Source: Eucommia ulmoides
Lineage: Eukaryota; Streptophyta; Magnoliopsida; Garryales; Eucommiaceae
Reading direction: 5' to 3'
NCBI GenBank assembly: GCA_016647705.1
Contig: CM028326.1
Coordinates: 20,723,901 to 20,787,900 of the forward strand
Length of the DNA: 64,000 nucleotides
Shown: positions 32,930 through 44,760 of the stretch, one piece after another
How positions within the stretch are numbered: the stretch's first letter is position 1
Layout: the number at the start of each line of letters is the position of its first letter
Translations under genes and position numbers: made by a program
Notes under the pieces: model-generated
The model's input: the letters and a program-made list of their open reading frames with translations, nothing else
The model's database searches: none
What the model was told of the DNA's origin: nothing

Positions 32930-33142
32930 AAAACACCATTCGCAAAATAATTTGAGACTTTGTACATGCAAAGAGTCACTCTGGAGAACATCCACAAGCA
33001 CGATAATCTCATACAGATGGATTTCCAGTGCTATTAACCCTACACGAGGAACTGTTAGGATTGGTGGCAAGCTCATCCGGATAACACCGCTAGACATACA
33101 ACTAACTTTCGGGATAACAACAGGCGAAGATCCTGTTGTTTA

Positions 33143-33242
33143 TATCCGTACATGTTTATATATATTTGTTGATTGGTCAGGGTAACATCAAGTCGAGGTA
33201 ACACCTGGCCTTGGGCGTTGGGTCCCAGGGTAGGGTGTAACA
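33143..33242 (+). repeat. Fragment of a chromovirus LTR 3' end inside the ULP-like gene
   Basis: TATATATATTTGTTGATTGG, TCAGGGTAACATCAAGTCGA, CCTTGGGCGTTGGGTCCC and GGGTGTAACA parallel the last ~100 bp of the LTR ending at 23,224 (TTTGTTGTTCGGTCAGGTAA, CTCGGGCAATGGGGGCCC, GGGGTGTGACA). The N-terminal ULP exon stops where this begins. Confidence 0.7.
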
Positions 33243-33601
33243 TACCTAACTACTAAAAATGTTTTACAAAATAAAAGTTTTGTGTATGGAAACTATTTGA
33301 CATCCTCATGTTAAAATTTTTGTTTACTGGTATTAGTTATACGAGCACACAACGTTGCTGAACCACATTAAGGAGAAGGAATATAGAGTGTCGCGTTTGG
33401 AGATATGGTGCATCACTATTTTTTCTTCCCAACTTAGGGCCATCCCTATCATCCACCTGCCAGCTAATAAGGTAATAAAAACCCATGTGGTGCTTTAACA
33501 TTCATGAGTAGCACAAAAAACAAAAATGAGTGAATGTTTATTGTTTGTTGTTGTGTGTGAATATTAATACACTGTTTGTTGTTGTGCGTTATTTGTGTTC
33601 C

Positions 33602-33650
33602 TCCCCCCCCCCCCCCCCCACCCCCCTCTCCCACCCCTCCCTAGTGTTCA
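33602..33650. repeat. Poly-C / C-rich tract
   Basis: About 17 C in a row, followed by more C-rich sequence, in a probable intron of the ULP-like gene. It is unusual in this AT-rich window. Confidence 0.85.
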
Positions 33651-36600
33651 GTTAACTTTCACTATTCCAGGTGAAGGATCAAAAGATCAAGGAGACTTTG
33701 GCAGAGATGCAATTGGGGATTACGGCAAAAGAAGAATGTGACGAATCTATCAAAGAGACCACAATTATTAAGAGTAAGGTCCTAGTGGTTGATGTTGATT
33801 AAGAATATGATGCCATGATTGACGACATCATAGCGCTGTATATGATTTAGGGGTTGATTCCACCCCAGTTAAGAATTTAGGACCACCTACGCAACTCCGT
33901 TTACGAGTGCACATGTGTTGGATGACATCTACAAACAGATTGATCTGATGCAAGAGCAGTTTGCCGCAAAATAATTGGAGAATGACCAGACGATAGAGGC
34001 ATTGCGTAGGGTAATTACAAACATAACTGCCAACAACATTGACTAGAAAAAGAGTTTGATAGTCTGAACACATCATCCCTGACACAGAAAGAGCATTACG
34101 AGTGTTTAGTATCCGACCTATTTGCACAATTAGGCAAGGCTGTTAGGGAAAAGGCAAACATCCTGACTAAAATCAGCATGCAAGACATCATGTAGAAATA
34201 TCGGGAGCCCCTTGTTGATGCAGATAAGGTTGAGCTTAGGGGAAGATGTGACGAGCTTGCCAATAAAGTGTAGTCGTTGAAACAAACGATTGAAACGTTG
34301 AAGCAGCAACATGTTGTTGAATGTATAGAAATGAAGAAGAGGTATAATGATCTTGCTCTTGAGTTTGAATGAGTAAAACAAATCAACCAGATGTTAGAGG
34401 ACGAGAAGAAAAAATTGCTAAATGCAACACAAAAATGCGTGTGGCACTGAATAAACAAATCCAAGAGCTCGAGACAAAATTAAAGGCCCACTCAAAACGA
34501 AGCAAAAACACACATCTATTACTCTTGCAATCATCAATGCTGAGCCACTATTGATGGTCATGCCAACAGTTCATTTGACAGGCACCCCCGCTACTTCGTC
34601 ATCAGTCTCGATGGCCACATAGCATGAAAGGGCAATGCCGAAAATTATCTCCATGGTTGGGCGAGTGAAAAAAAAAAATGAAAGGCAACCAAAGAAAAAT
34701 GGAGTGATTTTGTATACCCGAAAACAAAATGGAATGGGAAACAAAATGAAAAACCAAACATAAACAATGTCGATGACCTCCCACCGCATAATATATATAA
34801 GCACAACGTGAGAATGCCAACTCAAAATGAGACCACAGTCGGTATTAAGCTTGATAACAACGATTGGGAGAAAGTGCATATGGTATTCTCCAAAGAGGGG
34901 CCCGAGTGGCCCAAGTAAACAGATGTTTACTCGCTAAACAAATTTCCCAAAAAAATGAAGTTCTCATAAAATATTTGCGTACCCATTGATATTTTGTTGT
35001 AAATAATGTTGCAGATCATTTCGTGTTTGGTGGCGAGAAACAATTGTCCCAGGCTAAGTGTGGCAATATCATATGCATTCTCATGGAGAAGCGCATCGCC
35101 GATAACGTAAGAATTATCTACTTAAATGTTTACATTTTTTTGTTTGCATAACTGTTACATTAATTAGTTTTGCGTAAATGTTTAGGTTCTTTTAATTTGC
35201 ATTAATGTTTACGTTTTAATGTCTCATCTCTCCCCTCTCCCCGCGGTTATTGATTCATTCGGAGAGTTGCTGGAAAAAGAAATGAAAGAGCTCAATCAAA
35301 TACGGGGGGTGCGATCAATCAGGTTGTTGGATGAAGCAAAATTCACAATCACGTGCATATGGGTAAGACGCGTTACTTTGTCGGGTATTTCTTTTTTTTT
35401 TTTTTTTTTTTTTTTAAACGCGCTAACACATAAAACGCAAACCGTGATAGATTATTATTAGATAAAACAACGAGATCCTCCTGAAAGAGTTGTACCACAT
35501 GATGAACAATGCATTCGCCTACAAGTGTCATTATATTATCTTCCCGATGAACAATTATGGACGGCATGCATCGCCAAATCACTAGACTGTGATGGTGTTG
35601 GACATACCCGGGAAAAAATGGACTTTCTATAATTCCATCTGCCCCAGGAAGAACACCACAAACTATTATTATAGATATACACAGACAGTGGTATGAAAAA
35701 AAACCATCCTAAGTTGTGTCTTCAATTACGCTATGTTATATTTGTCTAACTTAACTTGTAAATAGAAGAACTTTGTTAAACGACATATCAATGCGTGTAT
35801 ACAGATTGATTGGGGCGAGGCACATATAAAACAATGTTGAGATTCTCTAAACATAGGGTGGCGTAAGTGAACACATCCAAAACTCATGCATCGTGTTCAA
35901 TGAAAAATATATGATTCTCATCCGTTTACCCCCTACAAGATCGATTGTGATGTTTTCGTCATGCATGTCTTGCAACAGTACGCTCAGAACGAAAATGTCG
36001 CAAAAAAATTGTCATTAGCCGATATACGCGGTGTTCCAAAGAAGCAATACAAGCTTTCTTGAACCATCCATACTACAGCTAGTCTCCCACTGATTGCGAT
36101 GATAGAAAAAATACCCAGCTTACCGCAAGTACATCCCGTCCTGATGAAAATGTAGAACAATGAAAACAAAAACAATCTAACTTGTATATATTTTTTTACT
36201 TTATTCATTGTTGTGCATGTTGTGGAATGTTAAAAATCGAAAAATGTTAACGACTTGACATTTATATTGTTTTAATGTTAATGTACAGGTGTAATGCTTT
36301 AACATTCACGTAACATGCCAAAAGAGTAGAAGTTCGACATAAGGTTTTATGATTGTGTTGTGTATGGCGTTAACGTTAACTCAACGTGCGCCACGTTGAC
36401 GCCTTGACATGTAGATTTCTTTAAGGTTAACGTAAAGTTGTAATGCTTTAACATTCCCAAAATACAAAGAATTACAGTTACACAAAAAATATTTTTTTAT
36501 TGTGTTGTGTGCGGCATTAATGGTAACATTATTTTTTTTTTGGTTGTTATAGTTAAGGGTAATGTAGTATTTTCAAAACCAATATATTGGGTTAAAAATG

Positions 36601-37070
36601 TAATTTCACATCAAATTAAATTCTAACTAACATTTTTACACTGATATTGTCTTTTTTTATCAGAGATCCCGCATGAGGCAGTAGGTTATTATTGCTTGTA
36701 ATGATGGTTATGACGTAATCGGTAGTATCATCCTCATTTGTAATATTTATTTGGTGATTCACTTTGTTTAGTCTTCGTTAAGTGTTTTCATACCATACAA
36801 GTGGGGAGAATGTTAAGCAACGACTTCAATATTTTCAAGGAAGACGTCAACAAATGGCAAGAACAGTCGGATAAACTGTGCAACTTGGTTGGTGAGATGA
36901 ACAGTCAAATCGGAATACGAACAAAGATAACCGGTATCTGAAGGAGGAGAATGCCCGTCTCCGCGAACAGGTGGCATTACTCGAACACGAAATAGAGATG
37001 CTTCGATGTGAAATTACAGCTAGTAATCTACATCCTGCCCAAAGCGAATCGTCAGTCAATAACAACTGAT

Positions 37071-38013
37071 TAGCTGTTAGTCTCGATGGTTAATTTTTGC
37101 GTGAATACTATAGGTATGCACCCCAGCACCTACAAAATGTGTTGCATTTTGGGTGCATAGCCGTTTATGGCGTGTTGATTGGGGTGAAGAAATTATCGAT
37201 TGGGACGTTTTGATGATACAATTTTTGACGTTAACATTAACTCAGTATGCTTTACATTGATACGTGCTTAGGTGTGTAAAGGGGTTGGAGGGTTTGCTAA
37301 GGATAAGTTGGTGTTTTGGGGGGTTTTAACATTGATATATTTGGGGGGTCCTGATTTTTTAAAACAACACTCATTTACTTTAATTTTATTTTTGTTTTTG
37401 GGTTTTGTTGTTAACTTAAACTGTTTTATGGTAATGAATAGGCTTACAATTGTTAGCTTTAGCATTAGATTATTTTTCGTGGGTATGTCTGCTTTTGCTT
37501 TAACGTTAATATAATGATTGTGCAGTTCATTAACACTGATTCTGTTAACGTTAACGTGCATTATATATGTTTAAACATTCTAATTGTTGCACAAAAACCC
37601 CAATTTTGTTTTAATCGTTGTGCTTATAATATTCATTTGCTTTAATTTTGTTTTTCTTTTTTTATGTTAATGTTAACTTAAACTATTTTGTGCTTATGAA
37701 TGGGCTTACAAATGTTGTCTTTAACATTCGGTTGTTTTGTGTGGGCATGTCTGATTTGCTTTAACGTTAACGTGATGATTGTGTAGTTCATTAACATTGA
37801 TTTTGTTAATGTTAACATGCATTCAATGTTTTACACACCCTAATTGTTACACAAAAAACTCATTCCTGCTTTGATCCTCATGCTTGCCAAAATAGCTTGA
37901 TAAAAAACAAACACTTCATGCAAAAACATCCCCGCAAAAAATATGCAGTCCTTCATGTACATCAAACAAAAATTTAATACACTAAAACTACATAAAAATA
38001 TATGATCACTGCT
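37071..38013. repeat. Space between convergent MULE-2 genes, mostly a tandem duplication of ~275 bp
   Basis: Copy 1 is about 37,365-37,600 and copy 2 about 37,635-37,870. Both read TTTACTTTAATTTTRTTTTT, TTAACTTAAACTrTTTTrTG, AATrGGCTTACAA, GGGTATGTCTG or GGGCATGTCTG, GCTTTAACGTTAA, TTGTrTAGTTCATTAACA and GTTAAyGTTAACrTGCATT. No protein-coding signal in either copy. Confidence 0.75.
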
Positions 38014-40565
38014 TCAAATTGCAGCAGTGCAGGTCTTCCTATTGTGATATCCGTATCTTTTACATCTACTATATCTTATTTCTACGATCTCAGCTCTTGA
38101 TGAAATGTGTTTATTTCTCGGCTGACCAGGTTGTTTTTTAGTGATCGAGGGATGATCACGACTTCTGATGCATTCCATTCAAGTTTTTAGCGTGCGCACA
38201 CCGTATATACTTTATGAATAGGCCATCCTCTAATATTCCACTAAGAAGAACGGCTCAACGAACAAATATATGTTCTACGCGTGTTTTGGTATCCCCACAC
38301 AAGCATAAACGTACAGGAATCCATTCTCTTGCCAGTTGAAACAGGTACACGTTTGTTTCTCCATGTCAACCAACACAAATAGGTTCGAGTGCACTTCGTA
38401 TACGCTCTTACTTCAATCGACAATGTTCCACGTACATCCATTTCTAATCATCCACATAGGCATATAATCCCGTACTGGGCATAGAAAAATAGTCATCGAT
38501 AACGATTCGGCGCGTCTGACTGACAATTAGTTCATTTCTTGCATCTAATCATGTCGACCATCAATATGATGGGAAGGTGAAGATAATCATGAATTCATGC
38601 GTTGAACGACTCCGCTAGGTTGGATGACATCTCCACATATCTTTTGCCTTTGAAAAATATGTTGCAGAAGTTATCAGGTGGAACATCTTCGAGGAAATTC
38701 TCTACTTGTCCCATGCCTTCTGCTTTTAATTCTTCCCTCAATAGGTAGTATTTGTCGAGCGTCGTCACATACGCCATCATCGAATATTTGTACACAAGCT
38801 TCTCCTTAAACGTTTGTTTCATTACTGCTAGTTTGTCTATCAGGTTGTTCTTTAAAAGGTTCAAACAACATGAGTGGAAGCAGTCCAAGAACATCTTTTG
38901 AACGCCTTCAAGAATACCATTGTGTTAATAAAAAATGAACGTTAGCAACGCGTTTATTCGCCACAATTTTTGATAAATTTGTCATAAACCAATACAAGTT
39001 GTCGTCGTTATCCGCATCAATGACTTCAAATGCTACCGGGAACAAACCTATACCATATTGAAAAACAAGTTAGCGTACAAAAATGCATGCCACTGCATTT
39101 AAAAATAAACATAAAACAAACTGACAAGTTAGTGTAAACGTTAACGTTGTTTAAAAAAACCAATCATCAAAAATATTTGGATGTTAACATTAACGTGAAT
39201 CATTATTAATAAAAACTTGTGTACAGACGTTGACATGCAACACCTCCCATACCACACAACCCCCTCGCTGAAAAAAAAAAAAAAAAAAAAACAAATATGT
39301 GTTAACGTTAATGTGCACTGCAAAAAAACAAATTCTGGTTAGAAAAAACTGTACAATAAAAAGCATGGATGCATTAATGTTAACGTAAAAACTTTGTTTG
39401 ATAATAGAACTATCATCACTGCCAAGCATTTGTGTGTTAACATTTAAAAATAAACATATAACAGACTGACAAGCTACCATTGTTTCCATCCTTTACACTG
39501 ACACCCAACAAACACCCCTAGTAGAAAGGTCCCATCAAAGAATAACATCAGCCTGCAATATTTGAATCTCTGTGCAATTGCATTGAACGATACAAAATAT
39601 CTCTTGAATGGCTCGTTTCTTTGTTATAATCCAACACCAAATGACTACCTGAGTTCGTCCGCATGCATGCATCCAAATACCAATGCAGTTGATCGTAAGA
39701 TGACTCGTGATCGCCATAAAAATCATCATAGGCTTTCTCTACTCCATTCCATGCAATGTGATACGGGATCTCAATTCCATAGTCGTTCTTAAAGGTATGA
39801 ACGACGTCAATCAGTTGAGTGGACGAAGTATTCCGAAATAAGTCTAACAAGCATAACTTAACAACACTGAAATTCATCTTCTCATTCCCTGTCGTCCTAG
39901 AAGTAACGCCACAACAATGATTTCTCTCCAACTCCCAAATATAGAAAAAAATTGTTACGTTCATCTAACCTATCATGTACTCGCCATTCGCATCCTCTTT
40001 CTTCCTTGAGTGAAAAATTAGCTATCACTCTCTTCTTGTCATTCTTTATGAACCGAAAAGTGAACCCAACTTGTATATCGTATTTCCTCAGTACTTCTCT
40101 GAATTTCGGTAATCCACCCTTAAAATTATGTCCAACTTCTTTAATTCCTTCAACCCAGTGATCAGATAGTAATACTTTTTTAGACAATGGGCAAAAAATC
40201 GCCAACAAGTCATCGTCGCCATTCATGTCGCCTACCCCTCCCCATCTCCCTGGATATTCGATGAGCATTTTGTGCTCACTACCACTTGATCCACTCTCGA
40301 TGTCGCACGTCTTTATCTGTAACCCCACATATTCGAGTTTTATTTCCCTTACAAGACTAACCATCACCTCTTAGTCGTTCTGACATGTTATTATGCACCT
40401 ATCATGTCCTGGTATCGAGTAAAACATCTCGAGCGAATCATCTCTCAACACGTCTCACCCCGACAACACATTTTGAATTAACAACCCATGCGTGAAATCA
40501 TCGTCGACCATAATGCCCAACGAGTAACCGTCAAATTTGCATATCAAAATTATTTGTGTCGTCAT
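38014..40565 (-). pseudogene. MULE-2 transposase (MuDR/KI-type), intron-containing, decayed
   Basis: Start ATG at 40,565 (MTTQIILICKFDGYSLGI), then an N-terminal domain and the MuDR DNA-binding domain (VGFTFRFIKNDKKRVIANFS and GCEWRVH; 39,990-40,100). The next exon is HCCGVTSRTTGNEKMN to YHIAWNGVEKAYDDFYGDHE (39,670-39,910), with LFFDGTFL, the first catalytic Asp block, at 39,515-39,540 in a shifted frame. An intron spans about 39,048-39,478; its start GTAGCT and its end TATAG are visible. Then come GLFPVAFEVIDADNDD, LDKYYLLREELKAEG, FKGKRYVEMSSNLAESFNA (38,595-38,680), a SWIM-like CTCFNW (38,350) and a knuckle-like YGYHNRKTC (38,025). Stops and frameshifts at several points show it is inactive. 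Confidence 0.85.
39160..39440 (-). repeat. ~280 bp repeat copy inside the MULE-2 transposase intron
   Basis: Shares CATGCAACACCTCCCATACC, ACCCCCTCGCTGAAAA, AACAAATTCTGGTTAGAAAA and GGATGCATTAATGTTAACGT with 40,690-40,950 in the same orientation, with extra A residues here. Contains several TTAACGTTAAC-type palindromes. Confidence 0.8.
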
Positions 40566-40689
40566 GACTCCTCAAGTAAATCTAAAAAATGAAAGAATGC
40601 ACCAGATGTATGGAAAAAAATGTTTACAAACATCAAGTATATATGTTAATGTTAACGTTAGTGTTAACGTTAACATTGTTGGAAAAAAA

Positions 40690-40950
40690 ACATTAAATAT
40701 ATTTGTGTGTTAATGTGAATCATTGTTAATCAAAATTTGTGTATAGACGTTGACGTGCAACACCTCCCATACCACACGACCCCCTGATGAAAAAAAACAT
40801 GTATGTGTTAACATTAATGTGCGCTTCAAAAACCAAATTCTAGGTGGAAAAAAATAGTGCAATAAAAAGTATGGATACATTAACGTTAACGTAAAAACTC
40901 TGTTTGATAATGGAATTATCATCACTGTTAAGCATTTGAGTGTTAACGTT
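40690..40950 (-). repeat. Second copy of the ~280 bp repeat, just upstream of the MULE-2 transposase start
   Basis: Reads GTGCAACACCTCCCATACCA, GACCCCCTGATGAAAA, AACCAAATTCTAGGTGG and GGATACATTAACGTTAACGT. It lies 125 bp or more upstream of the ATG at 40,565, so it sits in the leader or promoter region of that gene. Confidence 0.8.
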
Positions 40951-41140
40951 AAAAATTGTGTGCTGGGAAACATCATCACTGCAAAAAAAAAAATGTGTGT
41001 TAACGTTAACGTCTACACACATTACATAACACGCGAAAAGTATTTCAAAATATGCATGCGTTAACGGTCTTTCTCTCCCCCCCTATCCCTATCGCTGGGG
41101 CCTAATTCCACATAGACATATGCAAGAAAAAACGTTAACG

Positions 41141-41860
41141 TACCCAAGCTAACATTTCAAATATCACCCCCCATATGTGTTAAAATTCTGAAAAGAACTA
41201 AAAAAACGTCTGAAAATATTTTTTGATTGGATTCACATCGTTTTTGCGCTATTATACACATTTAAATACATGTATGAATATTAACGCATTGTTATCATCC
41301 AACTGAAAAACAGAATGTTCGCAAAACTCTCACGAAGCTCAAAATCGCACATGATCGCGCACAACGAAATGACTAAAAATTCTCTTTAATTGTGACTAAA
41401 AAAAGCTTTTCGTTGAATACAAATCAACCAACCTGAATTTCTTTCATCATATACCGCTTTTCAATTGTCGTCGCTGCGTATCGCCGCTATCTCAGCTTCT
41501 TCCTCTCATACCAGTTGATGAAATAGCTCTGCAATACCTGCAATTTGAATAGAATATTTTCTAAATCCCCGCCTGTGTAGGGAATGTCGTACGTGTATAT
41601 GGAATATGCCTAAAATTCCTATTTTGCCGCTTACCATAACTATTTTCCTTTGTCCAGTTGGCCTGTCGGTTTCGACAGGGGTATAATCGTCCATCGCAAC
41701 ATGCCTTGAAGCCGCCGGAAGACCAAAAACTATTCCCTCTGTACGAGAAGGTCTAAGCCCTAACCCATTTGTTCATTTGGATTTTTTTCTATATGGTCTC
41801 TTGAATAAGATCTAACTAATAAAAAATTCTTTCACTTATAAAGAACTAAATATTTTTTTA
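41141..41860. other. MULE-2 right flank, no gene supported
   Basis: An ORF of 62 codons (41,506-41,694 minus, with DRPTGQRKIVMVSG) could be a leader exon but has no known motif. The rest is AT-rich. Confidence 0.4.
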
Positions 41861-41950
41861 CCAAAATAATAAAGAGTTAACAAGTATTTAGTAAATCAAG
41901 GAATTTACTAGTATTTAGCAGCAAAAAGACAAGGTAAATGATAAATATTC
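41861..41950 (-). repeat. MULE-2 right terminal inverted repeat
   Basis: Reverse complement reads AATATTTATCATTTACCTTG, TCTTTTTGCTGCTAAATACT and ACTAAATACTTGTTAACTC. It has the same order as the MULE-1 repeat (TTTATACCACTTACC, TTGTCTTTTTGC, AATACCAGTTAACTC) but is diverged. Confidence 0.65.
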
Positions 41951-43630
41951 AAGCTTAGAAACCTTTGACGTTTTTCCAAACAAATAAACCTAGAAGCCAA
42001 AATCATCATGGAACCACACCAATACATCGACTTTTTCCGCATTAAATATCCAAATGGTCAAAACACTTTATTATTTTCTTTTTTTCAAGAAGTCCTAAAA
42101 ATAAATAAATAAATATATTTTTAAGAATTACTAAAATTAAACTTGTTTAAAAATACCAAGATAATTATTATTATAAAATTATCCCTCCTTTATATGCACA
42201 AATTTTACTTAATTTTTAAAATTACACTAAAATTTTATTTTTTTATTAAAAATATATAATTTTCTCTTAAAATATCACAAATACCCCATGTACGTTTCAC
42301 TTATTTATTTATTTATTTATTTTTGTAATATTCACTGAATTTTAATTTTCAATAGAAATTGCACCGAATTTTATTTTTAATTCAGAATATATAATTCTTT
42401 TACAATACCATAAATATCCCTAAAAATCACTTAAATAAATTCACTTAATAATTAAGTAAAAATCCACAAGAGAAATCAAATGAAAATCCACTAAAAAAAT
42501 CAAGTAGAATGCCACTAAAAATTATAGAACCCAAAAATTTAGGTTATAAACTAAAGCGTTCAAAAATTGAACCACCATCAAACAAACCATAACCTTACCA
42601 TATTCTCATGATTAAATCCATTGAAAATTAAATCGAGAATCCAAATCCATTTAATTCAAAAATAAAATAAAAAATAAAAAAATCAGAAAATAAAAAAAGT
42701 CCAATGAACATTAATTTAAGTTACATTTCACTAAAAAAAATACATAAATCCACTTAATAATTAAGTAGAAACCCCTAGAAAAATCAAGTAGAAATCCATT
42801 GAAAATTATAGAACCCTAAAACTATAGATTCTGAATAGAAATTCATATACAAAACCATACCAAGGCTATAATTAATCAAATGAAATCAAAATTGAACTGC
42901 TCAGATCCATTGGATTCAAAACACAAGAAAATAAAATTGAAAAAAAAAAAAAAAAAACAGTTGAAATCAACCAAAGACCATATATTTTAGGCTAGTTGTG
43001 GTTGGATCTAGGTTAAATCTAACCAAATCTAGCCTAAAATCTAAACTGAAGAACAAAGGAATGAATTCGAGATGATAATGAACAGAGTGATGGTGAACAG
43101 GTGAACAGAGCAATAGAAAGAGATGACAATGAGCACACGACGAACAAAGCAATGAATCAGATCGATTGTGGCAGTGAAAGAATCAAAAATCAATGGTGGT
43201 AAGAAGATTTAGCCTAGATCTAACTAAATTTTGACTAGATCTGGTTGATGAATAAAACAATGACGACAACGAGGAAGGACGGCGATGATGGCTGGGGGAG
43301 ACAAAAACGACGATGGGTGGAGAGGAGACGATGAAGATGAACGGCAACGATGGATGGCGACAACGACGACGAGCACAAGCGGCAACGATAGATTGAGGAG
43401 ACGATGACGATGGACAACGACAAGTTCATTGTAGCTGAGAAAGAGAGAGAGAGAGACGGTTGAGTGAGAGAGAGAGAGCTAGAAATGAAGAAATGATTTA
43501 AAAAAGAAAAATATTTATTGTTTTGTTATTTTAATGATAGGTAATTTTGTCATTATAAATTATTAATAGGAGTTTATGCAATTTTATTTTATTTTTTAAT
43601 AGAAGTTAAGAATAATATTTTATTTGTCTG

Positions 43631-43684
<54 letters not shown>

Positions 43685-43809
43685 GTTTGATTTTAAAATG
43701 GGAATACGGAAGAAAATTCTTTTTATTTTTTTCAAACATTTGGCACATCAACACTAAAAATGAGGTCATGAGCTCAATAGAAGGTCAACCTGCAGCTTTC
43801 TTTCAAGTC
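41951..43809. other. AT-rich spacer, no gene
   Basis: Many short homopolymers. A 42,470-42,540 segment (AAATCCACTAAAAAAATCAA, GTAGAA) recurs in diverged form at 42,760-42,830. A GA/CGACGA-rich patch lies at 43,230-43,480 (GACGACAACGAGG-like) with a GAGA run at 43,440-43,475. ORFs at 42,967-43,152 and 43,235-43,429 (minus) are compositional. A run of about 45 A lies at 43,637-43,681. Confidence 0.5.
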
Positions 43810-44721
43810 AAACCCACACTTGTCCCACCCACCCACTAAATTAATAAAGAGATAATTGTCTTTTAACCTCTCTATACTTTGATTTTGTTTATTTAATACT
43901 CTCTACTTTAAAAACCTACCGTTTATATCCATTTACTTATAATCAATTAAATTTTATTTTATTTTTAAATTAAAAAAATACATCTTAAAAAATAGTAAAA
44001 TTAAATATCCCATCTAAATTTTACATGAAATAGACAAACTACATTTTATTTTTAATTTATCTTTAATAAAAAAATTAGAAAGCAAGATCGAGAAGGAAAA
44101 TATTAGTTTTTCCTTTAAGTATCATTAATGGCCCTCCAGCATGGTAATCAGTATTTAAAGAAAAAAGGTACAATAATACAGTAAGTAAACAAATGAACTT
44201 GTGCGTAATGTAAGCATATTTAAACGTACCTCGGGTTTAGATAGCCATCGATATATAGGCGTTGAAGATGATTATTCATGCCTAAACATGATTAATTAGT
44301 CAAAACTCTGTGTTTAGCCAATAATCCAGGGCGTTTAGGAGATAATTGTTGGGCTTGAGCTTTTGGGCCCATTTAGCCAAGCCCGCGGGCCTTTGTCAGG
44401 CCTGCAGCGGTGCGCTGGTAGAGGAGAGCGGAAATCCTTGTAATCCTAGAAAAGAAACAAGCTGAAAGGGGGAGTCAGGCGAGGTAAACGGCTGAGTCCC
44501 TGAAATTGATCGACCAAGGCATAGCGCAGAGCTTAGAGCGGCACGTCTCTGCCAAGCTTCTTGCTCTTCCCTGGATGCAAATGAAGTTCCAGGGAGGAGT
44601 CGTGGTCAGCGTATGATCCAACGTGGCGTTGTGAATTTCGGAATGCGTCCATGTCATTACGACGATGGACGTGTGGTTGAATCCCAAGTGCTGACTCAGA
44701 GGTGTCCAAAAATACCCTCAT

Positions 44722-44760
<39 letters not shown>

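Larger units (their letters stand above)
32930..37070 (+). pseudogene. ULP-like gene of MULE-2 (C48 cysteine protease with coiled coils), decayed
   Basis: N-terminal domain at about 33,005-33,140 (TVRIGGKLIRITPLDIQLTFGI), a block seen in plant transposon proteins with Ulp1 tails. A long charged, coiled-coil-like segment follows (33,671-34,520). The C48 part is in about four exons. Good splice signals are donors at 35,107 (GTAAGA), 35,363 (GTAAGA) and 35,691, and acceptors ending at 35,461 and 35,765. Residues include MNNYGRHASPNH (His region), VLDIPGKKWTFYNSI and KIDCDVFVMHVLQQYAQ, with the catalytic Cys codon at 35,948. The usual DCG is DCD. A final leucine-zipper-like stretch is LKEENARLREQVALLEHEIE (about 36,938). 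In-frame stops (for example 35,583) and an LTR fragment at 33,143 break it. Ulp1-type enzymes cut SUMO conjugates; the role inside MULEs is unknown. Confidence 0.75.
32400..41140. repeat. Dispersed palindrome TTAACGTTAACG across MULE-2
   Basis: About 20 occurrences of TTAACGTTAACG or one- or two-base variants (TTAACATTAAC, TTAATGTTAACG). Examples are near 32,433, 36,372, 37,215, 37,546, 37,762, 37,807, 39,137, 39,184, 39,302, 39,371, 40,646, 40,664, 40,877, 40,940, 40,999 and 41,133. They fall in introns, the intergenic space and flanks, not in the exons. The unit is a perfect palindrome made of GTTAAC-type hexamers. They are not seen elsewhere in the window. Confidence 0.85.
30826..41950. 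mobile_element. MULE-2: Mutator-like element carrying a ULP-like gene and a transposase, 11.1 kb
   Basis: Left end starts GTTTATACCGTTCATTTTGC at 30,826. The right end (reverse complement from 41,950) reads AATATTTATCATTTACCTTG. Both are diverged versions of the MULE-1 terminal repeat. Flanks contain AAGCTTTAGA (left, 30,814) and AAGCTTAGAA (right, 41,951), consistent with a 9-10 bp target duplication with one indel. Inside are a plus-strand gene with a C48 protease domain and a minus-strand MULE transposase, facing each other. MULEs that carry ULP-like genes are described from Arabidopsis, rice and melon, which supports the boundaries. Confidence 0.75.
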
